Below, piece after piece: positions 62,977 through 64,000 of a stretch of DNA of 64,000 bases. Below the pieces are notes generated by a model. It did not search any database. It was not told where the DNA came from and saw only the letters and a program-made list of their open reading frames with translations. Source of the DNA: Closterium sp. NIES-65 (lineage: Eukaryota; Streptophyta; Zygnematophyceae; Desmidiales; Closteriaceae); NCBI GenBank assembly GCA_948144175.1, contig CANXME010002466.1, positions 62,001 to 126,000 on the forward strand, written 5' to 3'. The position numbers were made by a program, and so were the translations under genes. Positions within the stretch are counted from its first letter, which is position 1. The number at the start of each line of letters is the position of its first letter.

Positions 62977-64000
62977 GCCATGGACGCAGAGATGGCTTCC
63001 TGGAAGTCCACAGGCACCTACGTCGACGAGGTTCCCCCACCTGGGGCGAACATCGTCAGTGGCATGTGGATTTTCAGGGTGAAGCGGCCGCCGGGTTCTC
63101 CGCCTGTCTTCAAGGCGCGTTACGTGGCTCGAGGCTTCAGTCAGCGGCAGGGAGCTGACTACTTTCAGACCTTCTCTCCCACCCCGAAGATGACTATTCT
63201 TCGGGTGCTGCTGAACATTGCCGCTCAGCGCGACTACGAGCTTCACTCTCTTGACTTCAGCACAGCTTTCCTGCAGGGCAGCCTACACGAGGAGATCTGG
63301 CTGCGCCGCCCACCTGGCTTCACTGGGTCGTTTCCTCCTGGTACCCAGTGGAGCCTCCGGCGGCCAGTCTACGGTCTCCGCCAGGCGCCCCGTGAGTGGC
63401 ACGACACACTGAGGACTACACTTGCGGCTCTTGGGTTTGCTCCTTCTACAGCCGACCCGTCGGTGTTTCTGCGCACCGACACCTCTTTGCCGCCGTTCTA
63501 CATCCTCGTGTACGTTGACGACTTGGTCTTTGCCACTACTGACACTGTTGGACTCGCCCACGTGAAGTCCGAGCTGCAGAAGAGATACACGTGCACAGAC
63601 CTGGGTGAACTGCGCAGCTACCTTGGCTTGCAGATCACCCGGGACAGAGCACAGCGCACCATTACCCTGACTCAGTCACACATGGTGCAGAAGGTCCTTT
63701 AGCGCTTCGACTTCACGTACTCCTCGCCTCAGGCCACTCCTCTGTCTACTCGCCACTCGCTCTCAGCTCTGCCTTCGGATGAGTCCGTAGAGCCAAGTGG
63801 CCCGTACCCAGAGCTTGTTGGCTGCCCCATGTACCTGATGACCTGCACACGACCTGACCTTGCATACCCTCTTAGCATCTTGGCACGCTATGTTGCTCCT
63901 GGGAGATACCGACCAGAGCACATGGCTGTAGTAAAGAGGGTGTTGCGCTACTTGTGCAGTACGTCGGCCATGGGGCTAGTGCTTGGAGGGCGACGTCGAG
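62977..64000 (+). pseudogene. pol: S reverse transcriptase and RNase H start
   Basis: AMDAEMASWKSTGTYVDE, SGMWIFRVKR, KARYVARGFSQRQGADYFQT, LDFSTAFLQGSLHEEIW, YVDDLVFATTDTVGLAH. TAG 63700 replaces CAG in VLQRFDF. It continues TCTRPDLAYPLSILARYVAP to RNase H LCSTSAMGLVLGGRRR at the window end. Confidence 0.9.

Larger units (their letters stand above)
58003..64000 (+). mobile_element. Copia element S, gag-less subfamily, runs off the window
   Basis: Inserted in gypsy R. It has the 5' LTR, primer site, leader, ATG 59619, knuckle, protease, integrase, linker, RT and the start of RNase H at the window edge. It lacks the Gag capsid module like E5 and J, and here the intact 5' LTR, primer site and leader show this absence is not due to 5' truncation. 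Confidence 0.92.

Noticed and set aside
1-64000. Host genes, tRNA, rRNA or defence systems
   Set aside because: All recognisable proteins are Gag, protease, integrase, RT, RNase H or LINE RT; no tRNA cloverleaf or rRNA block was noticed by eye. A tRNAscan-SE and Rfam search would settle this.

Overview
The window is a graveyard of nested retrotransposons with no convincing host gene. It has high GC, Ty1/copia elements primed by initiator tRNA-Met, Ty3/gypsy remnants, a LINE fragment and many CAG-to-TAG nonsense changes. This suggests intergenic or heterochromatic DNA of a green-lineage plant, possibly a streptophyte alga. I cannot name the genus from the sequence alone. No rRNA, tRNA, CRISPR array or prokaryotic signal was seen.

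Layout, using my own labels. 1-621: 5' end of a minus-strand copia element (E0). 622-2060, 18185-18206, 25645-26258 and 33291-35040: four pieces of one gypsy element (P), split by copia insertions. E1 (2061-18184, target duplication AAGCC) entered the P gag gene. E2 (3500-10972, duplication CGCTG) entered E1 gag. E3 (12043 to about 18083) entered E1 downstream and lost its 3' end in a deletion that fused its reverse transcriptase to the E1 3' LTR. E4 (18207-25644, duplication GAGTT) entered P gag 17 bp from E1. E5 (26259-33290) lies between P gag and P protease.

Further right are a copia fragment K1 (35041-35607), copia J (35608-41900, plus) abutting copia H (41901-48549, minus), and copia fragment K2 (48550-50220), which repeats about 257 bp of K1. 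A LINE piece follows (50221-51136, minus), then gypsy Q (51137-51825 and 55444-55790) split by the short copia L (51826-55443, duplication AAAAC). Gypsy R (55791-58002, minus) comes next, then copia S (58003 to the window end).

The copia copies form one unusual superfamily. LTRs are only about 121-135 bp. A one-base-variant tRNA-Met binding site is followed by a hairpin whose stem is conserved by compensating change, then a GGGCCC palindrome. The leader is a long GGCC-rich minisatellite. Most copies encode Gag, a glycine tract, a stretched zinc knuckle, an aspartic protease, integrase, a repeat-rich linker, reverse transcriptase (YVDD) and RNase H. Three copies (E5, J, S) lack the Gag capsid module and begin at a conserved ATG just before the zinc knuckle, so they look like a parasitic subfamily. 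A PQ(Q/E)LREW(Y/F) motif recurs before the zinc knuckle and again between integrase and reverse transcriptase. Every copy in the window is disabled by stops, frameshifts or truncation.
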